Numbered from the stretch's first letter, positions 1-8,635 are shown. The stretch: 64,000 bases of DNA from Methylotenera sp. L2L1 (GCF_000744605.1 NZ_JQMG01000001.1:1922001-1986000); one strand, 5' to 3'. Notes: generated by a model not told the origin, from the sequence alone. Translations and numbers: made by a program.

Positions 1-50
1 AGGTTCCAGCGCCGTAAGGCGTGAGAGTTCGAGTCTCTCCTTTCGCACCA
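1..50 (+). tRNA. tRNA-Leu (anticodon NAG), 3' portion only
   Basis: The window opens inside a tRNA gene. A long variable arm (stem CGCC/GGCG around a TAA loop), a T arm GAGAG-TTCGAGT-CTCTC, an acceptor 3' strand CTTTCGC and an encoded ACCA are visible. The long variable arm and the acceptor sequence fit tRNA-Leu rather than tRNA-Ser. The visible AG followed by GT and the stem TCCAG would be anticodon positions 2-3, so the anticodon is NAG; its first base lies outside the window. The last 20 bases are duplicated at 1510-1529, as expected for an integration site. Confidence 0.85.
31..50 (+). repeat. attL-like copy of the tRNA-Leu 3' end
   Basis: GAGTCTCTCCTTTCGCACCA, the T-arm to CCA end of tRNA-Leu, is identical to 1510-1529. 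Identity stops on both sides: the base before the repeat is C here and T at the distal copy, and the downstream flanks are unrelated. Confidence 0.75.
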
Positions 51-58
51 TCAAAAAA

Positions 59-102
59 AATTCCCTAATAAATCAATTGCTTAATAGATTTATTAGGGAA
101 TT
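59..102 (+). terminator. Hairpin immediately after tRNA-Leu, inside the element
   Basis: A perfect 16-bp inverted repeat (arms 59-74 and 87-102, 12-nt loop) follows the tRNA by 8 bases. It is A+T rich and lacks a clean U tract, so it is weaker than the canonical terminator at 1529-1572. It may serve as the replacement terminator brought in by the element, or end the minus-strand P63C transcript. Confidence 0.5.
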
Positions 103-216
103 CATATTTAATAAAAAATAATTAACTAATTGATTTAATTGAAATTATTTTCTTACCTTTTGTCTTTTTCTTACTCTATTCTAACTGTAAATCCTACTAC
201 TTTCTAACTATTGTCC

Positions 217-1242
217 TTATTTATTAGTTGGGTCGTAGTTTGGGAAAAGTGGAATAGTTGCTCCTTTTTTTGGCAAAATATCGTCCATCATGCTAATAAA
301 GTGATTCCATTTGTTCCCAGTCTTGTTCAAGCACGCTCTTTGTAATGCAAGTATAGTAAACATTTGAGCTGAAAATAATTTATCACCAACTTCATCATTT
401 AACCATTGATGGTGCTTATGGGTTCTATAGCCTTTTTCATTTTTTGGATTTCTTGCGTTTAGCTCTTCTTTAAGCCCGGGAATTAAACGTTCCCAAACTA
501 AATCGTTTGTATATGTACCTACAACGCTGTAACGATTTTTAGTCATTCCAGGCCACTCCCAATCTTTGAGCTTGTATATATTTTCGTAAAACTCATCAGG
601 GAATCTTTTGAACCATACGGCTAAGTCTTTTTTGAGAACTTGATCAAAATAATTTCTAAGTCCATCAGCTGGTCTTAAGTTTTGATACCCAGTAGCTTCA
701 TCAATTAAAGCAACAATACCGGTTTTTGCCAGACCACGCATTATTAGTTCACATTGTGCAGCGATTATGCTCTGTCTAGCAGTTTTAAGTAGTCCGGCAC
801 TTCTTGCTTCAAGCATACCTTCACAAATATCAACAAGCATCTCTGCGTTAAATCCAGAAATTAACTTACCTTTGAATCTACGTTTTTTTGGACTGAAGTG
901 GTCCGGTGATTTATCTTTGTAAATCATCGGGTTAAGTTTTGAGTTGTTTAAAAGCCTAGTTAATCTTGACCCGGGCTTCTGAGACTTTGGCGTTTCTTCA
1001 TCAACAATTTTTAGAATATCTTGCATGCCACGACCGGCTATTAAACGTTCTCCATCGTCAGTTACATAGCAATCAACCTCAACTCCGCCGAGAGTGAGTT
1101 TTGCTCCTAATAGAACGCTAGGAATGTTTTTATCCCACCTAGCATCAGCTCCCTTTTTAGCAATTTCACTTTTTTCTATATCAGAAAGCGATTCAGCCCT
1201 CGCTTTTCCACCTTTTGACTTAGAAGAGTTGTTATCAGTCAT
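217..1242 (-). CDS. P63C domain-containing phage-type protein
   Basis: 341 aa. The N-terminus carries the basic motif GGKARAESLSDIEKSEIAKK...DARW (about residues 11-37), a short module seen ahead of several phage and plasmid proteins. The C-terminal two thirds match the P63C family: an alpha-helical segment around SIIAAQCELIMRGLAKTGIV, then ALIDEATGYQ, then FPDEFYENIYKL, then YTNDLVWERLIPGL, ending in a HHQWLNDEVG-type segment. The family's biochemical role is unsettled; antirepressor-like or regulatory functions are often assumed. A good ribosome binding site (AGGAG, 7 nt spacing) supports the ATG at 1242. It is the only gene of the tRNA-Leu mini-element, and its promoter region is loaded with repeated TGCTTGC motifs, suggesting autoregulation. 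No transposase, integrase or toxin-antitoxin partner is present. Confidence 0.85.
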   Translation of the reverse strand: MTDNNSSKSKGGKARAESLSDIEKSEIAKKGADARWDKNIPSVLLGAKLTLGGVEVDCYVTDDGERLIAGRGMQDILKIVDEETPKSQKPGSRLTRLLNNSKLNPMIYKDKSPDHFSPKKRRFKGKLISGFNAEMLVDICEGMLEARSAGLLKTARQSIIAAQCELIMRGLAKTGIVALIDEATGYQNLRPADGLRNYFDQVLKKDLAVWFKRFPDEFYENIYKLKDWEWPGMTKNRYSVVGTYTNDLVWERLIPGLKEELNARNPKNEKGYRTHKHHQWLNDEVGDKLFSAQMFTILALQRACLNKTGNKWNHFISMMDDILPKKGATIPLFPNYDPTNK

Positions 1243-1318
1243 TGCTTGCTCCTTTTTTAGATATGCTTGCGATTTAATACAATAGCAAGCATTTTTGTAT
1301 TTTTCAATATATGCTTGC
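1243..1318 (-). promoter_or_regulatory. P63C promoter with four TGCTTGC operator-like motifs
   Basis: Read on the minus strand, TTGAAA (complement of 1302-1307), a 17-bp spacer and TATTGT (complement of 1279-1284) form a plausible sigma-70 promoter about 37 bp ahead of the ATG. The heptamer TGCTTGC or its complement occurs at 1243-1249, 1264-1270, 1285-1291 (inverted) and 1312-1318. The first three start exactly 21 bp apart. One copy lies between the Shine-Dalgarno and the start codon, and one abuts the -10 box. This is what an autorepressor operator cluster would look like. The binding protein is not known. Confidence 0.5.
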
Positions 1319-1509
1319 TATTATTTATCTTAAAAATTTTAATTTAACCTAAACCACAAAGTCAGCCACAAAGTTTAATTGCATTAATAGTTTCAACAAT
1401 CATTCACTTAATTCTATATTTTTGATTTTTGATAACCATTTTTATGGGATGTATTTTTTACTATTTTTCTTACCATTACGCTTGTTAGCCGCGTCAATGC
1501 TTGATGGTT

Positions 1510-1529
1510 GAGTCTCTCCTTTCGCACCA
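1510..1529 (+). repeat. attR-like copy of the tRNA-Leu 3' end
   Basis: This is an exact 20-bp duplicate of 31-50. No other tRNA sequence precedes it (the upstream flank is TTGATGGTT), so it is not a second tRNA gene. It joins directly to the terminator at 1529-1572. Confidence 0.75.
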
Positions 1530-1572
1530 AAAAGCATTAAAATCAATATTGTTGATTTTAATGCTTTTTTTT
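1529..1572 (+). terminator. Displaced tRNA-Leu rho-independent terminator
   Basis: The arms 1531-1546 and 1552-1567 are perfectly complementary (16 bp, 5-nt loop) and are flanked by A and T runs, giving eight or more T residues after the stem. It begins at the CCA of the distal tRNA fragment, the position expected for the native terminator of the intact tRNA-Leu before insertion. Confidence 0.8.
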
Positions 1573-1842
1573 GCTATTTTGACTCTTAGTTTAAGTGGTG
1601 TAGGTTTATTAGCGCTTATGAAGTGCGACCTATATGAAGCCTTACTTAGAGGGGCGGGTAACTTCCTAGCTTATCGATACTAATCGTTTAGTGTGCACAG
1701 CTTATGTTCACAATATCAAGATGAGTGGAAGAGTGTGGTCACATAAGTGTTGAAAAGGCTTAGTCACACATTGCGCTGCAAATTAGCATCGCGCACCGCA
1801 ATCAGTGCGCTATTTAGGATGGTTTTGGTTCTTAGAATGAGT
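1573..1842. other. Gene-free stretch; weak rRNA-end-like patch and small hairpin
   Basis: No convincing gene. Around 1668-1688 the sequence AGCTTATCGATACTAATCG resembles the conserved 3' end of bacterial 23S rRNA, but the flanks do not follow it. A 6-bp hairpin (GCGCAC 1791-1796 / GTGCGC 1805-1810) lies downstream of the cpxA stop codon without a U tract. Confidence 0.3.
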
Positions 1843-3225
1843 TTAAGTGACTGAATATGGTAGTGATATTTCAACACAAAATCCTTGAGGGATAGTATTT
1901 TTTGCTAGCGCGTGCCCACCATGTGCTTCGATAACCTGTTTTGTAATGGCTAGCCCAACCCCGTGACCAACTGTCTGGCTACCAGAGTTCCCCCTGATAA
2001 AAGGTTTGAATATATCTTCTAACTCAAGTGTGTCAACTCCGTCACCTTGATCTGTAACGGCAATATAGATTTGCTGATTTTCGATACTTTTACTGCAAGC
2101 GATATTAATTTCACTGTCATTCGGACCATATTTAATGGCATTACGCACTACATTCTCAATTGCTCGATACAATAAATCAGGTTGTCCATGTAGGGTGTAG
2201 TCATTATCTAGCGACATGCATAGTTTCATATTTTTTGATGCCGCCTCAAACTGAGCATCTTCAATAATACTGTGCATCAACTGGTTTAACGCTAGCGTCT
2301 CTTTTTTGATTTGAACCGCACCAGACTCTAATCTAGACAGCGTTAATAATTCACCCACTAATCCATCCATACGATTAGCTTCTAATGTAATGCGATCAAG
2401 AAACTCTGCAATCTTTTGAGGGCTTTGCCTTACCAAGCCAAGTGCCATTTGTATTCTTGCAAGTGGTGAACGCAACTCATGGGAAATGTGATGCAATAGT
2501 TTGGTTTGGCTTTGTAGTAGGCTCTCTAGACGAGAGGCCATTGCATCGAAGTCGTGCCCCAAATCTGAAAGTTCATCGCGACGCCCACCCATTGCATTTG
2601 CCACACGTACATCTAGCTTGCCATGTGATGCTTGTTCAAAGGCCGTGCGTAGTATGTTGATTGGTTTTGAGAAGTACCAAGCGAGTAATGCAGCAAATAT
2701 CAAGCTGACAACAATACCGCCTAGAACTGGCATTAAGGGGAATCTTCCACTTGCTTTACGAGACGCGCCTTTGTAAAGCTTTATTTCTGCTGGGCGCGGT
2801 GCGAGAGAGTAGCTACGGCTATCATCAGGCACAAATAACAGAAACGATTGACCATTGCTCAATTTAATTTGTTTAGCGTGCCGCTGGTGCATGTCATCTT
2901 CAGCTAATGCCATTGCCACATCAAAACTTGTTTTTTTGTAGCTGCGATTTAGCAGCTCTTTGCCGTTGTTGTCTATCGCTAGTAATTGGAGAACAGGGCG
3001 CTTTTGCCAGTTCTGCAGTAAATTTTTCAGGCCATCTATACCACCAAATTGTAAGGTGGACGCGGCAGCTTCTACCAGAGATCGCGCAGAAGGGGACGTT
3101 TCCACGCCTGTGTTTTGAAGGTCTTCATGGCGGTGCTGTAACCAAATTGCAACACTTACACCAATGACCGCAGTGAGCTGAGCCACAAGGAGAAACATGA
3201 AGAATTTCCAAAAGAGCCTACTCAT
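1843..3225 (-). CDS. cpxA: CpxA-like envelope-stress sensor histidine kinase
   Basis: 460 aa from the ATG at 3225, which overlaps the end of cpxR by 8 bp. A longer in-frame start at 3300 would only add residues read through cpxR and is rejected. Order: a membrane segment (about 5-27), a periplasmic sensor region, a second membrane segment (PVLGGIVVSLIFAALLAWYF), HAMP, dimerisation/phosphoacceptor HISHELRSPLAR with His249, and a HATPase domain with N box NVVRNAIKYGP, G1 box DQGDGVD and GHGVGLAI. It would autophosphorylate and transfer phosphate to the adjacent CpxR. Identification as CpxA rests on the partner regulator and the divergent cpxP-like gene. Confidence 0.85.
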   Translation of the reverse strand: MSRLFWKFFMFLLVAQLTAVIGVSVAIWLQHRHEDLQNTGVETSPSARSLVEAAASTLQFGGIDGLKNLLQNWQKRPVLQLLAIDNNGKELLNRSYKKTSFDVAMALAEDDMHQRHAKQIKLSNGQSFLLFVPDDSRSYSLAPRPAEIKLYKGASRKASGRFPLMPVLGGIVVSLIFAALLAWYFSKPINILRTAFEQASHGKLDVRVANAMGGRRDELSDLGHDFDAMASRLESLLQSQTKLLHHISHELRSPLARIQMALGLVRQSPQKIAEFLDRITLEANRMDGLVGELLTLSRLESGAVQIKKETLALNQLMHSIIEDAQFEAASKNMKLCMSLDNDYTLHGQPDLLYRAIENVVRNAIKYGPNDSEINIACSKSIENQQIYIAVTDQGDGVDTLELEDIFKPFIRGNSGSQTVGHGVGLAITKQVIEAHGGHALAKNTIPQGFCVEISLPYSVT

Positions 3226-3931
3226 GATGATTTGATGCCTGTGCTTTAATGAGTTGATAGCCCATACGATACACTGTTTGAATGCAGTCTCGCCCGTCAT
3301 TAAGTGTGCCGATTTTTTGCCTGATACTACTCATGTGAACATCGATGCTACGATCAAATCTTGCGAGTGGTTTGCCCATCCCTTGCTGCGATAGCTCTTT
3401 CTTGCTGACTACTTGACCAGCGTTTTTAGCCAGTACCTCTAGTAGATTATATTCGGTGCTTGTCAGGTTTACGGTGTTGCCACTCAGTTCAACACGGCGC
3501 TGTTCAGGCCAGATGGTGAGGTCGCCTATGTTCAGCTCTTTTTCACTATGCATATTATCTTGTGCAGGCTGTGTTCTGCGCAGTATTGCACGTATGCGCG
3601 CAGTGAGCTCTCGTGGTGTGCAGGGTTTGGGTACATAATCATCTGCGCCTAGCTCTAGGCCAAAAAAACGATCAGACTCATCACCTCTTGCGGTGAGCAT
3701 AATAATAGGAATGTGACTTGTTTTACGAATGATTCCTAATGTCTCAATCCCATTCATTTTAGGCATCATGACATCAAGCACAACAAGATTAAATTGATTG
3801 CTAAGTGCCAGTTGTGCGCCTGTAATGCCATCACTTGCGGTGGCTACGTCAAAGCCTTCCATGCATAAAAACTCTTTAAGCATGGCAGTGAGTTCAACAT
3901 CATCATCAATTAATAGTATTTTGTTCATCAT
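3218..3931 (-). CDS. cpxR: CpxR-like OmpR-family response regulator
   Basis: 237 aa (or 236 from the second of two adjacent ATGs). The receiver domain begins MNKILLIDDD, with phosphoacceptor Asp53 in VVLDVMMPKMNG and Lys in VPKPCTPRELTARIRAILRR, and closely tracks E. coli CpxR (same LGLELGADDY and ARIRAILRR blocks). The C-terminal winged helix (about 130-230) has the usual VNLTSTEYNLLEVLAKNAG and RSIDVHMSSIRQKIG. It is first gene of a cpxR-cpxA pair transcribed leftward. A perfect GTAAA-N5-GTAAA site 76 bp upstream of its start suggests autoregulation, as in enteric bacteria. Confidence 0.9.
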   Translation of the reverse strand: MMNKILLIDDDVELTAMLKEFLCMEGFDVATASDGITGAQLALSNQFNLVVLDVMMPKMNGIETLGIIRKTSHIPIIMLTARGDESDRFFGLELGADDYVPKPCTPRELTARIRAILRRTQPAQDNMHSEKELNIGDLTIWPEQRRVELSGNTVNLTSTEYNLLEVLAKNAGQVVSKKELSQQGMGKPLARFDRSIDVHMSSIRQKIGTLNDGRDCIQTVYRMGYQLIKAQASNHHE

Positions 3932-4006
3932 GACAAGTTTGAATGATTATTTAAGATGCACATCATAGCGATGACCTTCTAGTAGCGACAGTGGTGTTGT
4001 GATGGA

Positions 4007-4021
4007 TTTACGTAACTTTAC
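4007..4021 (-). promoter_or_regulatory. CpxR box (GTAAA-N5-GTAAA)
   Basis: The minus strand reads GTAAA-GTTAC-GTAAA, an exact match to the enterobacterial CpxR-P consensus. It lies in the 194-bp divergent region between cpxR and the cpxP-like gene, so phosphorylated CpxR could activate both. Confidence 0.85.
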
Positions 4022-4125
4022 GTTTGCTTAACCTGTATTTACAAGCAGTACATGCACAATGCAATTGTCATTTGATTGGATGTTTCAACCATGATGCTTA
4101 AATATTACCTACTAGGAGGCTTTAA

Positions 4126-4656
4126 ATGAAAATCACTACCCCTTTGTTAGCACTAGCATTTGCTGCAATGACTATCCCATTATCTTCTCATGCTGATTCT
4201 GGAAAGCACTCACGTTGCCATCAGCATGCAGCTAGCTCACATGAGTCAGGAAAGCTATCTCATGAAGGATTTGGGCGAGGTGTTCCACCGCATCTGGCCG
4301 CATTAAACTTATCTGAAAGCCAGCAAGACAAAGTGTTTGAATTGATGCATTCACAGATGCCTAAAACGAGGCAAGCTGAAAAACAGCGACATCAACTAAT
4401 GAGTGAGCTGCATAAACTTTCAAATTCTGGCAGCTTCGATGAAGCTAAGGCAAAACAAATTTCAGAGAAATTGGCGGTCATTGAAAAAGACGGCGTGTTA
4501 AATCGTGCCGCTATTAACAATCAGGTTTATCAGATTCTAACACCGGAGCAACGCAAGCAGTTGGATGAAATTAAACCGCGTCAGGAAGGTGGTTTTAGTA
4601 AAAGCAGATTCGAAAAACATCAGCACCATGCTAAAAAAATAGAGCGAACACTATAG
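4126..4656 (+). CDS. cpxP: Spy/CpxP-family periplasmic chaperone
   Basis: 176 aa with an AGGAGG ribosome binding site. A signal peptide (about 1-23, cleavage after SSHA) precedes a His-rich stretch, then an all-helical region. Two LTxxQ-type motifs are visible: LSESQQ (about residue 63) and LTPEQRKQL near the C-terminus. The fold family (Spy, CpxP, ZraP) binds unfolded periplasmic proteins and, for CpxP, damps CpxA. The His-rich N- and C-termini (HSRCHQH, HQHHAKK) hint at metal binding as in ZraP. A hairpin AACACTATA/TATAGTGTT (4647-4669) overlaps the stop codon. Divergence from cpxRA and the shared CpxR box support the CpxP assignment over plain Spy. Confidence 0.8.
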   Translation: MKITTPLLALAFAAMTIPLSSHADSGKHSRCHQHAASSHESGKLSHEGFGRGVPPHLAALNLSESQQDKVFELMHSQMPKTRQAEKQRHQLMSELHKLSNSGSFDEAKAKQISEKLAVIEKDGVLNRAAINNQVYQILTPEQRKQLDEIKPRQEGGFSKSRFEKHQHHAKKIERTL

Positions 4657-5284
4657 TCTTTATAGTGTTTCGTAAAGTGGCCCGAGCCTGAAGGTAGTGA
4701 GTTAATTGTAATCATTTAACAATTAGGTGAAGGCCTTTTAATGGCTAGTTCAATTGACAAAGTGTGTTGTTAGTATATTAGGCGTGTTAATACATATGAA
4801 TAATAGATGCTACTTTATACATTATTAATGGTCTGGTTGGTTTTATGTGAAGCTTAGTTTAGCTGTGCGCATATCTGAGCTCATTAAGCAGAAAACACGA
4901 TTGAAGCACGTGGTCTAGATAATCTTGTTTGCTGAGCGCGTAAAATTCTTGCGAGTACCAAATGATCCTGAATTTATATATGTTTTTATCTTCTTATTTC
5001 ATCTAGACTTGATGGGTTTTCTTGTGTAACATCCACAGTCTTTCAACCTTAATTGTTTACAGATGTTTGGAAATTTCCAAGTGATTTACTTGGCTTTGTT
5101 AAAAACATTTAGCGGCAACTAGGTTACAGACGTTAAAGACTAGCTTTACATCTTGGCACTATACGGTGCATAGATAGCGACAGCTTTTTCGCCACCCCTT
5201 TACTTTATCAATAGCATGATTGTAAGTGGCGCTCATAACGAGTGTTAATTTATGGTGTGCAGTTAAGAAATTAGGAATGACAGC
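4657..5284. other. 628-bp non-coding region before tig
   Basis: No reading frame, tRNA or recognisable RNA family was found. The left end holds the hairpin that overlaps the cpxP stop. The remainder is A+T rich and should contain the tig promoter, but no -35/-10 pair or sigma-32 site stands out. Confidence 0.4.
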
Positions 5285-6589
5285 ATGGCTCTGAATGTTG
5301 AAACCCTCAGCAACCTTGAACGTAGAATTTCTATTAGCGTTCCTTTGCAACCGCTAGAGGCGCAAATTAAACAAAGATTAAATCAAGTTGCACGTACTGC
5401 AAAATTCTCTGGTTTTAGACCAGGTAAAGCTCCTATGGGGTTGGTTAACCAACATTACGGCAATCAAGTGCGTGATGAGGTTTACTCAGCAGCTGTAGAA
5501 AAAAGCTTTGGTGAAGCTGTAGATGAAGCAAAGTTACGTGTTGCAGGCTTCCCTAACATTCAACACAAACCATTTGATGCTGCATCAGAAGCTTTAGAAT
5601 ACACTGCAACTTTTGAAGTGTTCCCAGAAGTTGTGGTTGGTGACTTATCAAAAGTTAAAATCGAACGTCCAGTACTTGAAGTTGGCGAAGCTGACGTTAA
5701 AAAGACACTAGATGTTTTAGTGAAACAACGCGTACAGTTTGAGCCAGTTAAACGTGCAGCTAAAAAAGGCGATCGCGTTAATGTAACGTTAAAAGCCTTT
5801 ATCGATGGTGAAGAAGTTGAGTCTACAGGCGACAATGGTATCGATTTGGTGCTAGGTGAAGCTGGACGTATGGCTACATTTGACGATGAATTAATCGGCG
5901 GTAAAACCGGCGCTACTAAAAAATTCGATATTACTTACCCAGAAGACCACAACCCTGCACAATTAGCAGGTAAAGCAGTTGGTTATGAAGTAACCTTCGT
6001 TTCAGTTTCTCAACCAGTATTGCCAGAAATCGATGCGGACTTTGCAAAAAGCTTAGGCGTTGAAGATGGTGATGTTGAAAAAATGAAAGCTGAAGTTGCA
6101 GAGAGCTTGAAGCAAGAAGTTGCTAAACGCGTCAGCGCAAAATTGAAAGAACAAGTATTCCAAGCTTTGGTTGAGTCAGCTGATTTTGAAGTTCCACGCA
6201 TCTTGCTAGAAACTGAAATCAATCGCATGATGCAAACTACTGAGCAAAATCTAAAACAACGCGGTGCAGATTTAGCTAATATTCAGTTAGAGCCTGCAAT
6301 GTTTGAAGATCAGGCAAAACGCAGCACTAAACTACGCCTGTTACTTGGCGAGTTGATTAACACTAATGGCCTACATGCAAATGCAGACCAAGTGCGTGCA
6401 ATGGTTGATGTGTTCTCACAAAGCTTTGAGCGTCCAGCTGACGTAGTAACTTGGTACTATGCTGACCACAAACGTTTAGATGAACCTGCTGCATTAGCAA
6501 CTGAAGAGAACGCAGTGAGCTGGGTGTTGTCTCAAGCTAAGGTAAGTGATAAAAAAGTTAAATTTGATGATCTAATGGGAAACGCGTAA
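5285..6589 (+). CDS. tig: Trigger factor, ribosome-associated chaperone and prolyl isomerase
   Basis: 434 aa, usual family length. The N-terminal ribosome-binding domain carries the signature GFRPGKAP (about residues 44-51; family motif GFRxGxxP). The FKBP-type isomerase domain follows (about 150-245, KKGDRVNVTLKAFIDGEEVE), then the helical C-terminal chaperone arms. It binds near the ribosome exit tunnel and assists nascent chains. Its TAA stop abuts the clpP ATG with no gap, giving the common tig-clpP-clpX order. Confidence 0.97.
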   Translation: MALNVETLSNLERRISISVPLQPLEAQIKQRLNQVARTAKFSGFRPGKAPMGLVNQHYGNQVRDEVYSAAVEKSFGEAVDEAKLRVAGFPNIQHKPFDAASEALEYTATFEVFPEVVVGDLSKVKIERPVLEVGEADVKKTLDVLVKQRVQFEPVKRAAKKGDRVNVTLKAFIDGEEVESTGDNGIDLVLGEAGRMATFDDELIGGKTGATKKFDITYPEDHNPAQLAGKAVGYEVTFVSVSQPVLPEIDADFAKSLGVEDGDVEKMKAEVAESLKQEVAKRVSAKLKEQVFQALVESADFEVPRILLETEINRMMQTTEQNLKQRGADLANIQLEPAMFEDQAKRSTKLRLLLGELINTNGLHANADQVRAMVDVFSQSFERPADVVTWYYADHKRLDEPAALATEENAVSWVLSQAKVSDKKVKFDDLMGNA

Positions 6590-7234
6590 ATGAATAAGCA
6601 CCTGCAACCTCAAGCTCAATCTGAATTAATCACCACTGGGTTGGGATATATCCCTATGGTGATTGAGCAAAGTGGTCGCGGTGAGCGTTCATTTGATATC
6701 TACTCGCGCTTGTTAAAAGAGCGCGTGATTTTTCTGGTTGGCCCTGTTAACGACATGTCTGCAAACCTAGTGGTTGCGCAGCTGTTGTTTCTAGAGGCAG
6801 AGAATCCAGATAAAGATATTTCGCTCTACATTAACTCACCAGGTGGGTCAGTGACTGCCGGTATGTCTATTTATGACACGATGCAGTTTATTAAGCCAGA
6901 TGTGAGTACTTTGTGTATCGGTCAAGCTGCAAGTATGGGTGCGTTTTTATTAGCGGCCGGTGCGAAAGACAAGCGTTATAGCTTACCAAACTCTCGCATC
7001 ATGATTCATCAGCCTTCTGGTGGTTTCCAAGGCCAGTCATCTGATATTGAGATTCATGCGAAAGAGATTCTTTACTTACGTGCGAAACTAAACGATATCT
7101 TGGCGCATCACACTGGTAGAACGGCTGAAGAAATCGACCGTGATACAGAGCGTGACAACTTTATGAGTGCAGAGCAATCTGTGGCTTATGGGTTAATTGA
7201 TAAAGTAATTGGCAGCCGCAACGAAGCTGCTTAA
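6590..7234 (+). CDS. clpP: ClpP ATP-dependent protease proteolytic subunit
   Basis: 214 aa. The serine protease triad is visible: Ser115 in [11 protein letters not shown], His140 in [10 protein letters not shown], and Asp189 in the ERDNFMSAE segment. A short N-terminal propeptide precedes [20 protein letters not shown]. It forms tetradecamers that degrade substrates unfolded by ClpX or ClpA. The start codon directly follows the tig stop, so translation is probably coupled; clpX begins 84 bp downstream. Confidence 0.98.
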   Translation: MNKHLQPQAQSELITTGLGYIPMVIEQSGRGERSFDIYSRLLKERVIFLVGPVNDMSANLVVAQLLFLEAENPDKDISLYINSPGGSVTAGMSIYDTMQFIKPDVSTLCIGQAASMGAFLLAAGAKDKRYSLPNSRIMIHQPSGGFQGQSSDIEIHAKEILYLRAKLNDILAHHTGRTAEEIDRDTERDNFMSAEQSVAYGLIDKVIGSRNEAA

Positions 7235-7318
7235 GCGATTTTGATGATATTTGGGTTTGTATTTAGAGATAGACCCATTTAAGTATTCAGAATGCAAAAC
7301 TAAGTTAGGAAATAACTA

Positions 7319-8599
7319 ATGGCGACTAAAGCCGACGACGATAAATTACTTTATTGCTCATTTTGTGGCAAAAGCCAACATGAAGTAAAGAAGCTGATAG
7401 CAGGCCCATCTGTATTCATTTGTAATGAATGCGTAGATTTGTGCAATGACATCATTAAAGAAGAGATTCAGAATTCAGATGGCTTGAAGTCAACTGATAC
7501 TAGCCTGCCTATGCCACAAGAAATTTGTAAAATATTAGACCAGTATGTTATTGGTCAGACGCAAGCGAAGAAAAACTTAGCGGTTGCTGTCTATAATCAT
7601 TACAAACGTCTTGGTCACAATAATTTATCTAATGGTGGTCAAAAAGATGAGGTGGAAATTGCAAAAAGCAATATTCTATTAATCGGGCCTACAGGTTCAG
7701 GTAAAACATTATTGGCACAAACACTAGCAAGATTGCTAGATGTACCGTTTGTGATGGCAGATGCAACCACGTTGACTGAGGCGGGCTATGTGGGTGAGGA
7801 CGTTGAAAATATTATGCAGAAATTGCTGCAAAAGTGTGATTACGACACCGAAAAAGCACAGCGCGGGATTGTTTATATCGATGAAGTGGACAAAATCTCT
7901 CGTAAGTCAGATAACCCATCTATTACACGTGATGTGTCAGGTGAGGGCGTTCAACAAGCTTTGCTTAAGCTGATTGAAGGTACTGTTGCTTCTATTCCAC
8001 CACAAGGCGGTCGTAAGCATCCAAATCAGGAGTTTGTTCAGTTAGACACAACAAATATTTTGTTTATTTGCGGCGGTGCGTTTGATGGTTTAGAAAAAGT
8101 CATTCGCCTACGTTCTGAAAAAGGTGGTATTGGCTTTGGTGCTGAAGTAAAAAGCAAATCAGATATCCGCGAAGTCGGTGCTGTATTGCGCGATGTAGAG
8201 CCAGAAGATCTAATTAAATTTGGCTTGATTCCTGAGTTTATTGGCCGTTTACCTGTAGTTGCTACATTAGAGTCTCTTGATGAAGCAGCTTTGATGACGA
8301 TTCTGACAGAGCCAAAAAATGCACTGACTAAACAATATATCAAATTGTTTAAAATGGAAGGTGTTGACCTGGAGTTCAGAGAGTCAGCGTTGTTGTTGAT
8401 TGCGAAAAAGGCATTAGAGCGCAAAACTGGTGCACGTGGTTTGCGTTCTATTATGGAGCATTCATTGCTTGAGGTCATGTATGAATTGCCATCATTAAAG
8501 AACTTGAATAAAGTTGTGATTGATGAAGGTGTGATTCGAGGCGATACGCCACCTCTTTTAATCTATGCAGATAAGCCCGCAGACGAGGCTTCAGCCTAA
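7319..8599 (+). CDS. clpX: ClpX AAA+ unfoldase of the ClpXP protease
   Basis: 426 aa. The N-terminal zinc-binding domain has Cys13, Cys16, Cys35 and Cys38. The AAA+ module has Walker A GPTGSGKT (123-130), Walker B with VYIDEVDKI (about 183-192) and the C-terminal ELVF-type region [18 protein letters not shown]. It recognises tagged substrates and feeds them to ClpP. The 84-bp gap from clpP has no strong promoter, so cotranscription from tig or clpP is likely. A clear intrinsic terminator follows. Confidence 0.98.
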   Translation: MATKADDDKLLYCSFCGKSQHEVKKLIAGPSVFICNECVDLCNDIIKEEIQNSDGLKSTDTSLPMPQEICKILDQYVIGQTQAKKNLAVAVYNHYKRLGHNNLSNGGQKDEVEIAKSNILLIGPTGSGKTLLAQTLARLLDVPFVMADATTLTEAGYVGEDVENIMQKLLQKCDYDTEKAQRGIVYIDEVDKISRKSDNPSITRDVSGEGVQQALLKLIEGTVASIPPQGGRKHPNQEFVQLDTTNILFICGGAFDGLEKVIRLRSEKGGIGFGAEVKSKSDIREVGAVLRDVEPEDLIKFGLIPEFIGRLPVVATLESLDEAALMTILTEPKNALTKQYIKLFKMEGVDLEFRESALLLIAKKALERKTGARGLRSIMEHSLLEVMYELPSLKNLNKVVIDEGVIRGDTPPLLIYADKPADEASA

Positions 8600-8601
8600 C
8601 T

Positions 8602-8635
8602 AAAAGCCAGTGACTTAAATGTTACTGGCTTTTTA
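8602..8635 (+). terminator. Intrinsic terminator of tig-clpP-clpX
   Basis: A 13-bp stem AAAAGCCAGTGAC / GTTACTGGCTTTT (one G-T pair, 6-nt loop) ends in a T run, 2 bases after the clpX stop. Confidence 0.9.

Larger units (their letters stand above)
31..1529. mobile_element. Integrase-less mini-element at tRNA-Leu
   Basis: The last 20 bases of tRNA-Leu (31-50) recur exactly as a direct repeat at 1510-1529. The second copy is followed at once by a strong terminator hairpin, which looks like the tRNA's original terminator pushed away by an insertion. Start-to-start distance is 1,479 bp. The interior holds one gene, for a P63C-domain protein of a family common in phages and plasmids, and no integrase or recombinase. 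It could be a remnant of a larger island, or a satellite mobilised in trans. The boundaries are read from the sequence; mobility is inference. Confidence 0.7.

Noticed and set aside
1501-1683. 60-codon frame starting near the distal tRNA-Leu fragment
   Set aside because: It reads through the tRNA fragment and the terminator hairpin; no ribosome binding site.
3226-3300. 25-codon N-terminal extension of cpxA
   Set aside because: It lies inside cpxR, and the ATG at 3225 directly precedes a normal membrane segment.
8038-8478. 146-codon minus-strand frame inside clpX
   Set aside because: Antisense of a conserved AAA+ gene; low-complexity Ser/Asn composition typical of shadow frames.
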